Origin: an uncultured Lachnospiraceae bacterium
GTDB lineage: Bacteria; Bacillota_A; Clostridia; Lachnospirales; Lachnospiraceae
Assembly: GCA_902795835.1 (NCBI GenBank)
Contig: CADBNA010000369.1
Coordinates: 1 to 16,553 of the forward strand
Length of the DNA: 16,553 nucleotides
Direction: 5' to 3'
In this document: one piece after another, positions 7,351-14,200 of the stretch
Numbering within the stretch: the first letter of the stretch is position 1
How the letters are laid out: the number at the start of each line of letters is the position of its first letter
The notes under the pieces: model-generated
Database searches by the model: none
What the model was told of the DNA's origin: nothing
Seen by the model: only the letters and a program-made list of their open reading frames with translations
Position numbers and translations under genes: made by a program

Positions 7351-7923
7351 TTACAGCGCCACCGCCTTCAGCACCGCTGCCTTTTTGCGGTCGGCCCCGC
7401 TGCTCTCCGGATCCCGGTGCGCCAGCAGCTGTTCCAGCCGTTCCGTATACTTCTCCGCGTCGGTGTAGATCTTCACCGTGGTCCGGAATCCTGCTCCCTG
7501 CAGGGAGCGCCGGATATGCTGCTCCATATAGGCGATCTCCCCTGCGGTTGCCTTTTCCGATGTAAAAGCCATCACATACTCGCCGCAGACAGCCGCGGCA
7601 TCGATAAACATGTTCTTATCCTGCGTCGTCAGATAGAGTTCATACAGCATCAGCAGATCACCGGCTGCCCCGCTGATCCTGCGGTAGAGGTCCTCATCCA
7701 TGGGCCGGCGCAGCCAGATCATGATCAGCCCGGTCATGGACATTGCGCCCGGAATACAGCCGACCGCCGCAACTATGGACCAGATGTTGCGCCGGTCGCC
7801 GCCATTTAAGACCAGTCCGACTGCAAATACGCCGAAGGCGATGGCAAACAGCAGTACGGTCCGAACCAGTCTCCGCACCTTTTCGCTGCGTATATAGCCA
7901 TACTCTCCCTTTTTGTCTCTCAC
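7351..7923 (-). CDS. Uncharacterised two-helix membrane protein
   Basis: I do not recognise this 190-residue protein. A basic N-terminus (residues 1-20) leads into two hydrophobic segments, at about 20-40 (VLLFAIAFGVFAVGLVL) and about 47-70 (IWSIVAAVGCIPGAMSMTGL). They are joined by a short charged loop, so the protein should be a membrane hairpin with a soluble C-terminal part of about 120 residues. That part mixes helix and strand and contains LMLYELYLTTQDKNMFID and IRRSLQGAGFRTTVKIYTD. No catalytic motif is evident. The start is a GTG at 7921-7923 with a GAGGAG site about 8 nt upstream. It lies 21 bp after relQ and 31 bp before the pseudouridine synthase, so it is cotranscribed with both. 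Conserved codon-like structure and tight packing argue that it is a real gene. Confidence 0.85.
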   Translation of the reverse strand: MRDKKGEYGYIRSEKVRRLVRTVLLFAIAFGVFAVGLVLNGGDRRNIWSIVAAVGCIPGAMSMTGLIMIWLRRPMDEDLYRRISGAAGDLLMLYELYLTTQDKNMFIDAAAVCGEYVMAFTSEKATAGEIAYMEQHIRRSLQGAGFRTTVKIYTDAEKYTERLEQLLAHRDPESSGADRKKAAVLKAVAL

Positions 7924-7944
7924 CGGCAGGCTCCTCTCTCATTT

Positions 7945-8778
7945 TCACTCTGCGATCTGCTTGATGCCTTCCCCCTGACGGTTCTTCTGCGCCTTGTAGG
8001 CCTGTGCAATCAGGTCGAGCTGATCATGATACTGCTTCAGGTCTTCGATGTTTCCCTGCTGGTAAATCCGGTAAAACTCTTCCTGGATCTTTTCCACCTC
8101 ACGTCTGGTTCCCATGCGGTACAGGTTCTCGATAGCCCCGACAATATCCTCTATCAGATTATACCGGAGCTGGGAGGAGAGCTGTGCATCCATGATATCC
8201 TCCCGTACGGAAGACATCTCGTCGTCCAGGGAAATGATGGCACTGGCGGCCTTGCTCAGCCGGTTGCTGACGCGCTCCGGAATCCTTCCTTTGTATTTAT
8301 ACTGCAGCGAGTGTTCTACCGTCGCCCAGAAATCCATCGCCATCGTGCGGATCTGGATCTCAACATTTACATCTTTCCTGCCGTCGATCGTCTCGATGCC
8401 GTATTTTGCCACCAGGTGATAGCTCCTGTAGCCGCTGTCCTTCTGATTGCGTATGTAGTCCTTGACCTCCACAACCTCCAGATCGCCGCGGCGGCGGATC
8501 TCGTCGGCGACACGGGTAATGTCCTCCACAAACTGGCAGATAATCCGGATGCCGGCGATGTCCTCGATCTCTTCTTCCATCCGGTCTTCGGGGACGCCTT
8601 TTTTCTGCATCTTCTCCATGATGCTCGAGATGCTTTTGACCCGTCCGATCACGTGCTCGATCGGGCAGTACTGCCCTCTCTCCAGATACTCCCGCTTCAT
8701 GAAGCGGAACTTCATCATCAGTTCATCCACAGCCTGCTCATAAGGGCTCAGGATCTGATGCCACAGCCTGATATCCAT
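7945..8778 (-). CDS. relQ: Small alarmone synthetase, GTP pyrophosphokinase family (RelQ-like)
   Basis: The 277-residue protein has only the (p)ppGpp synthetase domain, without the HD hydrolase, TGS and ACT domains of long Rel. It should transfer pyrophosphate from ATP to GDP or GTP. Visible motifs are the catalytic EDIAGIRII at residues 72-80 with the metal-binding Asp at 73, SGYRSYHLV at 115-123 for the pyrophosphate acceptor, VEIQIRT at 139-145 and the EH pair at 155-156. Known RelQ proteins form tetramers through C-terminal helices. The roughly 100 residues after 170 here are helical and somewhat longer than in classic RelQ (about 210 residues). The ATG at 8776-8778 has a GGAGG site. A strong terminator lies only 20 nt upstream, which suggests conditional expression. 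Confidence 0.93.
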   Translation of the reverse strand: MDIRLWHQILSPYEQAVDELMMKFRFMKREYLERGQYCPIEHVIGRVKSISSIMEKMQKKGVPEDRMEEEIEDIAGIRIICQFVEDITRVADEIRRRGDLEVVEVKDYIRNQKDSGYRSYHLVAKYGIETIDGRKDVNVEIQIRTMAMDFWATVEHSLQYKYKGRIPERVSNRLSKAASAIISLDDEMSSVREDIMDAQLSSQLRYNLIEDIVGAIENLYRMGTRREVEKIQEEFYRIYQQGNIEDLKQYHDQLDLIAQAYKAQKNRQGEGIKQIAE

Positions 8779-8798
8779 ACTTTACCTCCGGATAACGG

Positions 8799-8843
8799 AA
8801 AAACTGCCGCATTGTACATTCTCAGGAATGGTCAATGCGGCAG
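8799..8843 (-). terminator. Intrinsic terminator or attenuator just upstream of relQ
   Basis: On the minus strand CTGCCGCATTG (plus 8833-8843) pairs perfectly with CAATGCGGCAG (plus 8804-8814). The inner ATTC/GAAT extends the stem, and it is followed directly by TTTTT (plus 8799-8803). It lies 35 bp after the stop of the coiled-coil gene and ends 20 nt before the relQ start, leaving room only for the relQ ribosome binding site. It therefore either ends the mgsA-like/rsmD/coaD operon or acts as a leader attenuator of relQ. Confidence 0.88.
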
Positions 8844-8877
8844 CAGTAATGCTCACTTCTGTTCATCCGTAAACCGG

Positions 8878-9513
8878 TCAGTCTTCGTCTTCATCCTCTT
8901 CGTCCGGTTCAAAGGAAAACTCATCACTTATCGGCTGTACGGCCGGCAGAGGACTGTCCGTCTCTGCGGAAGTCATCGGAGCCAGTTCACTGCGGTTCTG
9001 ATTGACCAGGTCGTAATAGCTCTGCAGCGCACCGGTAAAATCGCTGTATCGCTCTCCGACTTCCGTCAGCGTGTTGCCCATGATGGCGGATATGTTTGAA
9101 AGGAGCTCTCCCGTATAGGAGATGGCGCTTGTACGGATATTGTTGGCGTCAGTCTGTGCCTCGTCTACGATGCCCTGTGCCTGCGCATTGGCGGCATTTA
9201 CCGTGTCATTGGCCTGCGCATAGGCTTCTTTCATAATCTCTGTCTCCGAGATCATTTTCTGGGCCTGTTCCTGGGCCTCCGCAATAATGGCATCCGCCTT
9301 GGACTGGGCATCCGCAAGAATTGCGTCTTTGTTGCCGATGATCTTCTGGTATCTCTTGATCTCGTCCGGCGTCTTCAGACGGAGTTCCCGCAGAAGCTCC
9401 TCGATCTCTTCTTTATTTACGATGATCTTCGTGGTGGAGAGAGGCTGATACCTGCAATTCTCCACGTACTCTTCGATTTCTTCGATGATCTGTTCTATTC
9501 TGCTGCTGCTCAT
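8878..9513 (-). CDS. Coiled-coil protein with acidic C-terminus
   Basis: The 211-residue protein is mainly a predicted alpha-helical coiled coil. Residues 1-45 are a charged heptad-like region (IEQIIEEIEEYVENCRYQPL). Residues 60-125 are an Ala/Gln/Glu-rich helix with repeated A-x-A-x-A-E-A spacing. Further helices follow, then a disordered tail that ends in FEPDEEDEDED. There is no signal peptide or membrane segment. Proteins of this look are often labelled 'ATPase' or DivIVA-like in Clostridia, but no ATP-binding motif is present. The ATG at 9511-9513 has AAGGAG 7 nt upstream. It follows coaD by about 67 bp and is last in its operon, ahead of a strong terminator. A structural or scaffold role, for example at the membrane or septum, is only an inference. 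Confidence 0.85.
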   Translation of the reverse strand: MSSSRIEQIIEEIEEYVENCRYQPLSTTKIIVNKEEIEELLRELRLKTPDEIKRYQKIIGNKDAILADAQSKADAIIAEAQEQAQKMISETEIMKEAYAQANDTVNAANAQAQGIVDEAQTDANNIRTSAISYTGELLSNISAIMGNTLTEVGERYSDFTGALQSYYDLVNQNRSELAPMTSAETDSPLPAVQPISDEFSFEPDEEDEDED

Positions 9514-9580
9514 CCCGAATCTCCTTGTCCCCTTACTGAAATACTCTCCCCTCCACCGTTACAAACGCGCGCCTGGTGGT

Positions 9581-10075
9581 TCAGCGCCGCTGCTCCTGCA
9601 GCTTCTGACGGATCGCCTCCTCAATAAAAGCAGGTACGAATTCACTGATGTCTCCCCCGAAGGCCGCCACTTCCTTCACAGTGGTGGAACTCAGATAGGA
9701 ATACTGAAGAGCCGTATACAGGAAAGTCGTATCTACATCCGGAGCCAGCTTGCGGTTCGTCTGTGCCATCTGCAGCTCATACTCAAAATCCGTAATCAGC
9801 CGCAATCCCCTTACGATGACTTTTGCGCCGCAGGAACGGGCAAAATCCACGGACAGACCGCCAAAAGCAAGCACCCGGACATTCGGAATGCCGACCGTCG
9901 CTTTCTCTAACATCTTAACACGTTCTTCTGCAGAAAACAACGGAGTTTTTGCGGAATTGAACAAAACGCCGATGACCAGTTCGTCAAACAGAACAGCCGC
10001 CCGTTCAATGATATCCAGATGACCTTTTGTGAGAGGATCGAATGTCCCCGGGTAAACTGCTGTCGTCATATTCAT
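9581..10075 (-). CDS. coaD: Phosphopantetheine adenylyltransferase
   Basis: CoaD makes dephospho-CoA from ATP and 4'-phosphopantetheine, the next-to-last step of coenzyme A synthesis. The 164-residue protein matches the family length. The nucleotidyl-transferase motif is seen as [12 protein letters not shown] (8-19), with the catalytic His at 19. VIVRGLR, the [17 protein letters not shown] block and YLSSTTVKE follow in the expected order. The ATG at 10073-10075 shares an ATGA overlap with the rsmD stop and has GGAG 6 nt upstream. A second Met two codons in could also serve. The rsmD-coaD pair is a common arrangement in bacteria. Assignment is firm. Confidence 0.97.
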   Translation of the reverse strand: MNMTTAVYPGTFDPLTKGHLDIIERAAVLFDELVIGVLFNSAKTPLFSAEERVKMLEKATVGIPNVRVLAFGGLSVDFARSCGAKVIVRGLRLITDFEYELQMAQTNRKLAPDVDTTFLYTALQYSYLSSTTVKEVAAFGGDISEFVPAFIEEAIRQKLQEQRR

Positions 10076-10632
10076 AAATCTCCGTTCTTTTTCAGGAACA
10101 GGTGTTTATTGGTCCTGTATTCTCTGGACTTGATGCAGGTATAGCCAAGGTCTCCGATCCAGTCCATCTCCGTTTCGAGCGCCGCTTCCACGATATACAG
10201 CGTATCCGGGTGCACACAGCCTGCGCTGCACAGCCGTTCCAGTACCGTCCTCTCAAATCCGTGTCTGTACGGCGGATCGAGAAAGATGATGTCAAAAGGT
10301 TCTTCCCTGTCAAGCACCGTCAGCGCCGCTTCCGCGTCCATGGCAAGTACGCGGGCCTGATCGGTGAATCTGGTAAACGCCAGATTGTCCTCAATCACGC
10401 GAACGGCTTTCCGGCTGCTGTCCACAAAGCAGGCATAGTCTGCGCCTCTGCTGAGTGCCTCTATTCCGATTGCCCCGCTGCCTGCAAAAAGGTCCAGGAA
10501 CCGGCTTTCCGGCACCCATGTCTGCATCATGTTAAACAGCGTCTCCTTGATTCTGTCTGCAGTGGGCCGCGTATCCCGGCCGGGCAGCGTCTTCAGCGGC
10601 AGACTCCTGCGCGTTCCTGCGATTACCCTCAT
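10072..10632 (-). CDS. rsmD: 16S rRNA (guanine-966-N2)-methyltransferase
   Basis: RsmD methylates G966 of 16S rRNA with S-adenosylmethionine during small-subunit assembly. The 186-residue protein shows an N-terminal [12 protein letters not shown] segment and [16 protein letters not shown] (21-36). The SAM-binding [20 protein letters not shown] is at 45-64, and the catalytic DPPY of amino-methyltransferases is at 119-122. Length and motif order are typical. It starts at the ATG at 10630-10632, 7 bp after the methylglyoxal-synthase-like gene, and overlaps coaD by 4 bp. It therefore belongs to a four-gene operon that starts at 11041. Confidence 0.97.
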   Translation of the reverse strand: MRVIAGTRRSLPLKTLPGRDTRPTADRIKETLFNMMQTWVPESRFLDLFAGSGAIGIEALSRGADYACFVDSSRKAVRVIEDNLAFTRFTDQARVLAMDAEAALTVLDREEPFDIIFLDPPYRHGFERTVLERLCSAGCVHPDTLYIVEAALETEMDWIGDLGYTCIKSREYRTNKHLFLKKNGDL

Positions 10633-10639
10633 CTGTCCG

Positions 10640-11041
10640 TCATTCCTCTTTGTATTGAATTCTCCAGTCCAGATCGCCGCGGTCCAGACCCATGATCAGC
10701 ATCTCGGCAGAAGCAATGTTCGTAGCCAGCGGAATATTGTATTGGTCACAGCACCGGATTATTTTCGCCACGTCAGGCTCCCGGGAAGAAACAATCACGG
10801 GATTATAGAAAATAATGACCATATCCATATCATTCCGCTCGATCATCTCGGTAAACTGTTTGTCTCCGCCGAGACTGCCGGCAAGGAATTTATGAATATG
10901 CAGATTGGTCACTTCTTCTATCCTGCGTCCGGTCGTACCCGTCGCATAGATCTCATGGCGTGCCAGAATCCCCTTATATGCCACGCAGAAATCCTCAATC
11001 AGGCTCTTTTTACTGTTAAGTGCTATAATACCAATATTCAT
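10640..11041 (-). CDS. Methylglyoxal-synthase-like protein with substituted active site
   Basis: The 133-residue protein aligns from end to end with methylglyoxal synthase, which converts dihydroxyacetone phosphate to methylglyoxal and phosphate. The phosphate-binding ATGTTG (33-38), LGGD with the catalytic-base Asp at 60 (E. coli D71), D90 (E. coli D101) and YNIPLATNIASAEMLI (101-116) are kept. My by-eye alignment shows changes at other conserved positions: the AHDxxxK motif reads ALNSKK, so H19 and D20 become L8 and N9; D91 becomes N80; H98 becomes R87. Clostridial enzymes I recall keep the His residues. It may be a divergent enzyme or a ligand-binding MGS-fold protein like the allosteric domain of CarB. 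The gene opens the rsmD-coaD operon behind a good promoter. I leave out the symbol mgsA because of the substitutions. Confidence 0.85.
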   Translation of the reverse strand: MNIGIIALNSKKSLIEDFCVAYKGILARHEIYATGTTGRRIEEVTNLHIHKFLAGSLGGDKQFTEMIERNDMDMVIIFYNPVIVSSREPDVAKIIRCCDQYNIPLATNIASAEMLIMGLDRGDLDWRIQYKEE

Positions 11042-11131
11042 GCTGCCCTCTTACTCCCTCTATGCTGTCCGTTCACGCAAGCTGCCGCACCAGAAGGTGC
11101 TCCATAGTCAATAAGGCATTTATACCAGCTA

Positions 11132-11160
11132 ATTATAACAAATGTACAAAAAGGATTCAA
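11132..11160 (-). promoter_or_regulatory. Promoter of the MGS-like/rsmD/coaD operon
   Basis: The minus strand carries TTGAAT (plus 11155-11160), a 17-bp spacer and a perfect TATAAT (plus 11132-11137). The predicted start near 11125 gives an 85-nt leader that contains a small GCACC-ttct-GGTGC hairpin (about 11094-11107). No riboswitch pattern is recognised. Confidence 0.8.
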
Positions 11161-11217
11161 CTGCTATTGTAAATGTATCCAAAATTCACAACACTTTCCG
11201 GTCAGATTCCCTGTCGG

Positions 11218-11411
11218 AAAAAAGGGACCGCCGCACAAAGCCGTTTCGTGCCTGTATCTTCTGAAGGAAACCTTCGCAGACGCCGGTACTTAGCGAAAAC
11301 AAGTGCTCAGGCACGAAGTTTGAGCTTAGAACCGCTGCGTCGAGAAAGAGCGCAAGCGTTTTCCGAAAGAAGATACAGGCACGAAACTGCTTCGCGCGGC
11401 AGCCCCGGTCC
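11218..11411 (-). repeat. Branched 187-bp inverted-repeat element ending in a T-run
   Basis: This element fills the gap between the DUF6465-like gene and the MGS-like promoter. The main arms are 20 bp and perfect: GTTTCGTGCCTGTATCTTCT at 11243-11262 pairs with 11368-11387. Outer GGACCG (11225-11230) pairs with CGGTCC (11406-11411). Inside are a GAAGG-AAA-CCTTC hairpin (11263-11275) and a long central hairpin, GACGCCGGTACTTAGC (11279-11294) with GCTTAGAACCG...GCGTC (11324-11341). The central hairpin is capped by AAAC/GTTT and GTGC-TCAG-GCAC (11297-11321). A small CGC-AA-GCG hairpin lies near 11351-11358. In minus-strand RNA the outer stem closes one base before U6 (plus 11218-11223), so the whole can act as a terminator of the upstream gene. 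It could also be a separate structured RNA or a mobile palindromic repeat. Confidence 0.8.
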
Positions 11412-11435
11412 GTTCAAAGGTATTGTTCAGAAGTA

Positions 11436-11966
11436 TCAGATGCCGAAGCTTCCGATCTCTTCCCCGTTGTTGACCACATAGTAAGCCATGTTCTCTTCCG
11501 GCTTTACATAGACCTTGATATCATGCGCAGCCTCTTTTCTGCCCTTGTCTTCCCAGATCTGCTGTACGGTCTTCAGGAGCTCCGCATACTGAATCTCCTT
11601 GCCTGCATACTGCAGAACTACGGTGCACGCCGGTTCAGCCGCTTTTGCGGTTTTCCTGGCAGCGGTTGTCTTTGCGGCTGCCTTTGCTGTCGTCTTCTTT
11701 GCGGCGGTTTTTCCGGAAGCGGCGGTCTTCTTTGCCGTCTTTTTCACGGCGCCGATAGCGGATTTTCCGGCCTTTTCCGCTGTCTCAATTGCCTTTTCCG
11801 CATTTTCCTGTACGGATTCCTTTGCCTTTTCCGCAGCCTTTTTTACACGGGCTACCGTTTTCTTTGCCTTCTCAGCGGTCTTGGCCTCTTCTTCCTTTAC
11901 CTCTGCGGCGGCTTTTGTCTCCTCTGTTTCCAGTGCTTCCACTTTGTTTTTGATTTCTTCTGCCAT
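11436..11966 (-). CDS. Lys/Ala-rich histone-H1-like protein with C-terminal DUF6465-like domain
   Basis: The 176-residue protein has two parts. Residues 1-70 are Glu/Lys/Ala-rich and probably a long charged helix. Residues 70-110 are strongly basic with repeated KKTA, AAKK and AKTT motifs, like histone H1 tails or bacterial HU-type extensions, so nucleic-acid binding is likely. Residues 113-176 form a compact domain, including VVLQYAGKEIQYAELLKTVQ and IKVYVKPEENMAYYVVNN, which I associate from memory with DUF6465 proteins of Lachnospiraceae. The ATG at 11964-11966 is chosen over an in-frame upstream start because GGGAGGAG lies 6 nt before it, and because the longer form would begin inside the promoter. 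It is transcribed alone, from the promoter at 12034-12062. Function is unknown; a nucleoid or RNA-associated role is inferred from composition. Confidence 0.87.
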   Translation of the reverse strand: MAEEIKNKVEALETEETKAAAEVKEEEAKTAEKAKKTVARVKKAAEKAKESVQENAEKAIETAEKAGKSAIGAVKKTAKKTAASGKTAAKKTTAKAAAKTTAARKTAKAAEPACTVVLQYAGKEIQYAELLKTVQQIWEDKGRKEAAHDIKVYVKPEENMAYYVVNNGEEIGSFGI

Positions 11967-12033
11967 TTGCTGCTCCTCCCTTATTGTTTCTTTTTCTTCT
12001 TTAATATGACACATTATTCCCGGTCTTTGTTGT

Positions 12034-12062
12034 ATAGTAGACTTTTCAGCTGACAATTTCAA
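12034..12062 (-). promoter_or_regulatory. Promoter of the Lys/Ala-rich protein gene
   Basis: The minus strand has TTGAAA (plus 12057-12062), 17 bp, then TACTAT (plus 12034-12039). It lies 46 bp past the recG stop and about 70 bp upstream of the chosen ATG. The -10 box matches four of six consensus bases. Confidence 0.6.
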
Positions 12063-12108
12063 CTGTTATGCGGCATTTTCGTCAATTATTTTTAAAAACG
12101 CGGTCATA

Positions 12109-14178
12109 TCACAGGGTGCTGTCATCATTTTGACGTCTCAGATAGCGCTGCAGCGCCTCCCGCACAGGCACATTCACGTCCTTCTCAAGGCCGGGATCTT
12201 CGCCGAGAATATCCCGTGCCGCTTCAGATGCCGCCCGGAGCACATCCCCGTCCCTGTAGATATCTCCGATTCCGAAAAGCGCTTCTCCGCTCTGACGCAC
12301 CCCCAGCAGGTCACCGGGTCCCCGGAGCCGCAGGTCTTCTTCCGCGATAAAAAAACCGTCTGTGGAACGGTTCAGGACCTGCAGCCGCTCCGAGCTTTCC
12401 GGCCGCTCATCTCCCTGCATGAAGATACAGTAGGACTGGCTGTCTCCTCTCCCGACTCTGCCCCGGAGCTGATGCAGCTGTGCCAGTCCGAACCGCTCTG
12501 CGTTCTCAATCAGGATGACGGTGGCATTTGGCACATTGACGCCGACTTCAATTACGGTGGTCGACACCAGTATGTCGATTTCTCCGTCAGCAAAGGCCTG
12601 CATGATCTCATTTTTCTGTTTTGGCCGCATCTGGCCGTGCAGCATCTCCACCCGGGCGGTTCCGCCGAAATGTTTTTTCATGGCAGCGCAGGTCTCCGTC
12701 ACATTCTCGCACGGCAGCTCCTCATTCGGTGAAACCATCGGACAGATGACATAGACCTGATGGCCGGCAGACAGTTCTTTTTCCATAAAATGCCAGGCAT
12801 TGGCCCGCCAGGACGTATTGACGACGCAGTTTCTGACGGGGAGACGGCTGGCGGGCATGTCATCCAGCAGGGAGATATCCAGATCTCCGTACAGGATCAT
12901 TGCCAGCGTGCGCGGAATCGGCGTGGCGCTCATGACCAGGACATGCGGAGGGTCTCCCTTCTTTTCCAGAGCCTGCCTCTGCCGCACGCCGAAACGATGC
13001 TGCTCGTCCGTGATCACCAGGCCGAGCTTCTCATACTCCACGGATTCCTGTATCAGGGCATGCGTGCCGATGATCATGCGGGCTTCTCCCGCCGCAATTT
13101 CCCGCCGGATCCGCCGTGCTTCTGCCGCGGTGCGGCCGCCCGTCAGCAGGACAGGGCGCGCTTCCGCGAGACCGTTTTTATCCAGCAGCGCTGTCAGAGA
13201 AGCGTAATGCTGGGCCGCAAGCACTTCGGTCGGCGCCATCAGCACACTCTGAAAGCCGTTTTCATAAGCCATGATCATGGCCAGGAAAGCTAGTATCGTT
13301 TTGCCGCTGCCCACATCTCCCTGGATCAGTCTGTTCATCAGCCTCCCGCTCTGCAGATCCTGTTCCACCTCATGCCAGACGCGCTGCTGCGCGTTTGTCA
13401 GAAAATACGGCAGGCTCTCTATCACATCTTCCGTTTTCCAGACGGCCCGCATCGGAAAGCTGTGATTTTCCAGTGCATTGATCTCCCGAAGCCGGTATAC
13501 GCCCAGCATAAAAAGAAAAAACTCATCGAAAACCAGTCTGCGGCGGGCGGCCAGCAGGCTGTCTCTGTCCTCCGGGAAATGGATCAGCCGCAGCGCCTCC
13601 TGCAGGGGAATGAGCTCCCATGTGCGAAGGAGCCCGTCCGGAAGGTATTCCTCTTCCGTGTACCCGTCCTGCAGCGCCTGTGACACGGCTTTTCTGACCA
13701 TATTTGTGGTCAGCCCTTTTGTCAGAGAGTAAACCGGCAGAAGCGTCCCGCAGCGGCCGCGGTACTCCTCTTCCCGGAACACTTCGGGATGTTCCATGAT
13801 CCTGCGTCCGTTTTTGAACACGACGGGACCCCGGAATACATAGGGGACGCCGGTCTGCAGGGAATTTCTCAGGAACGGCATATGGAACCAGTTCACCTGC
13901 AGGCTCCCGCTCTCATCTTTCAGCCAGGCCATCGTCACGGAATTCCTGCCGAATGTCTTCACGGAAGGCTTTGCCCGCAATACGCCCCTGACGGCATTTT
14001 TGCAGCCGCTTCGGACTTCCCCGGGGAGCACCGGCATCTCATAGGCATCATATTCTCGCGGAAAATAATGGAGAAGCTGTTCAAGATCGCGGACTCCCAC
14101 ATTCCCGAACAGCTTCTCTGTCTTCTCCCCGATCCCGCGAAGGGACCGGAGAGAACCGTTATTGCTCTGTGCGCACAT
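12109..14178 (-). CDS. recG: ATP-dependent DNA helicase RecG
   Basis: RecG is a superfamily 2 helicase that drives branch migration and regresses stalled replication forks. With the chosen ATG (14176-14178) the protein is 689 residues, a normal length. An N-terminal helix-hairpin-helix-like stretch (LRGIGEKTEKLFGNVGVRDLEQL) leads into the wedge/OB domain. The helicase core follows: Walker A GDVGSGKT at about 287-294, the DEQHRFG box, SATPIPRTLA (motif III), and the C-terminal motifs STTVIEVGVNVPNAT and QLRGRVGRG. The start is supported by AGAGGT just upstream. A GTG 11 codons earlier (14209-14211) would overlap fakA by 11 bp but lacks a clear ribosome binding site. It follows fakA by 22 bp. 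No clear terminator follows recG. Confidence 0.97.
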   Translation of the reverse strand: MCAQSNNGSLRSLRGIGEKTEKLFGNVGVRDLEQLLHYFPREYDAYEMPVLPGEVRSGCKNAVRGVLRAKPSVKTFGRNSVTMAWLKDESGSLQVNWFHMPFLRNSLQTGVPYVFRGPVVFKNGRRIMEHPEVFREEEYRGRCGTLLPVYSLTKGLTTNMVRKAVSQALQDGYTEEEYLPDGLLRTWELIPLQEALRLIHFPEDRDSLLAARRRLVFDEFFLFMLGVYRLREINALENHSFPMRAVWKTEDVIESLPYFLTNAQQRVWHEVEQDLQSGRLMNRLIQGDVGSGKTILAFLAMIMAYENGFQSVLMAPTEVLAAQHYASLTALLDKNGLAEARPVLLTGGRTAAEARRIRREIAAGEARMIIGTHALIQESVEYEKLGLVITDEQHRFGVRQRQALEKKGDPPHVLVMSATPIPRTLAMILYGDLDISLLDDMPASRLPVRNCVVNTSWRANAWHFMEKELSAGHQVYVICPMVSPNEELPCENVTETCAAMKKHFGGTARVEMLHGQMRPKQKNEIMQAFADGEIDILVSTTVIEVGVNVPNATVILIENAERFGLAQLHQLRGRVGRGDSQSYCIFMQGDERPESSERLQVLNRSTDGFFIAEEDLRLRGPGDLLGVRQSGEALFGIGDIYRDGDVLRAASEAARDILGEDPGLEKDVNVPVREALQRYLRRQNDDSTL

Positions 14179-14200
14179 ATCTGACCTCTGAAGCAGCGCC

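Noticed and set aside
8026..9099. 357-residue plus-strand open frame
   Set aside because: It is antisense to relQ and the coiled-coil gene and runs across the terminator between them. No family resemblance.
11279..11341. tRNA gene within the branched hairpin element
   Set aside because: The branched shape recalls a cloverleaf, but there is no GTTCGANTC-type T-loop block, anticodon arm or 7-bp acceptor pattern.
11523..12053. Plus-strand Phe/Leu/Cys-rich, membrane-like open frame
   Set aside because: It is the complement of the Lys/Ala/Glu-rich gene. AAG and GAA codons read backwards give Phe, Leu and Ser, a common false membrane protein.
11967..12062. 32-residue N-terminal extension of the Lys/Ala-rich protein
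   Set aside because: It would begin inside the predicted -35/-10 region and lacks a ribosome binding site. The ATG at 11964-11966 has a strong one.
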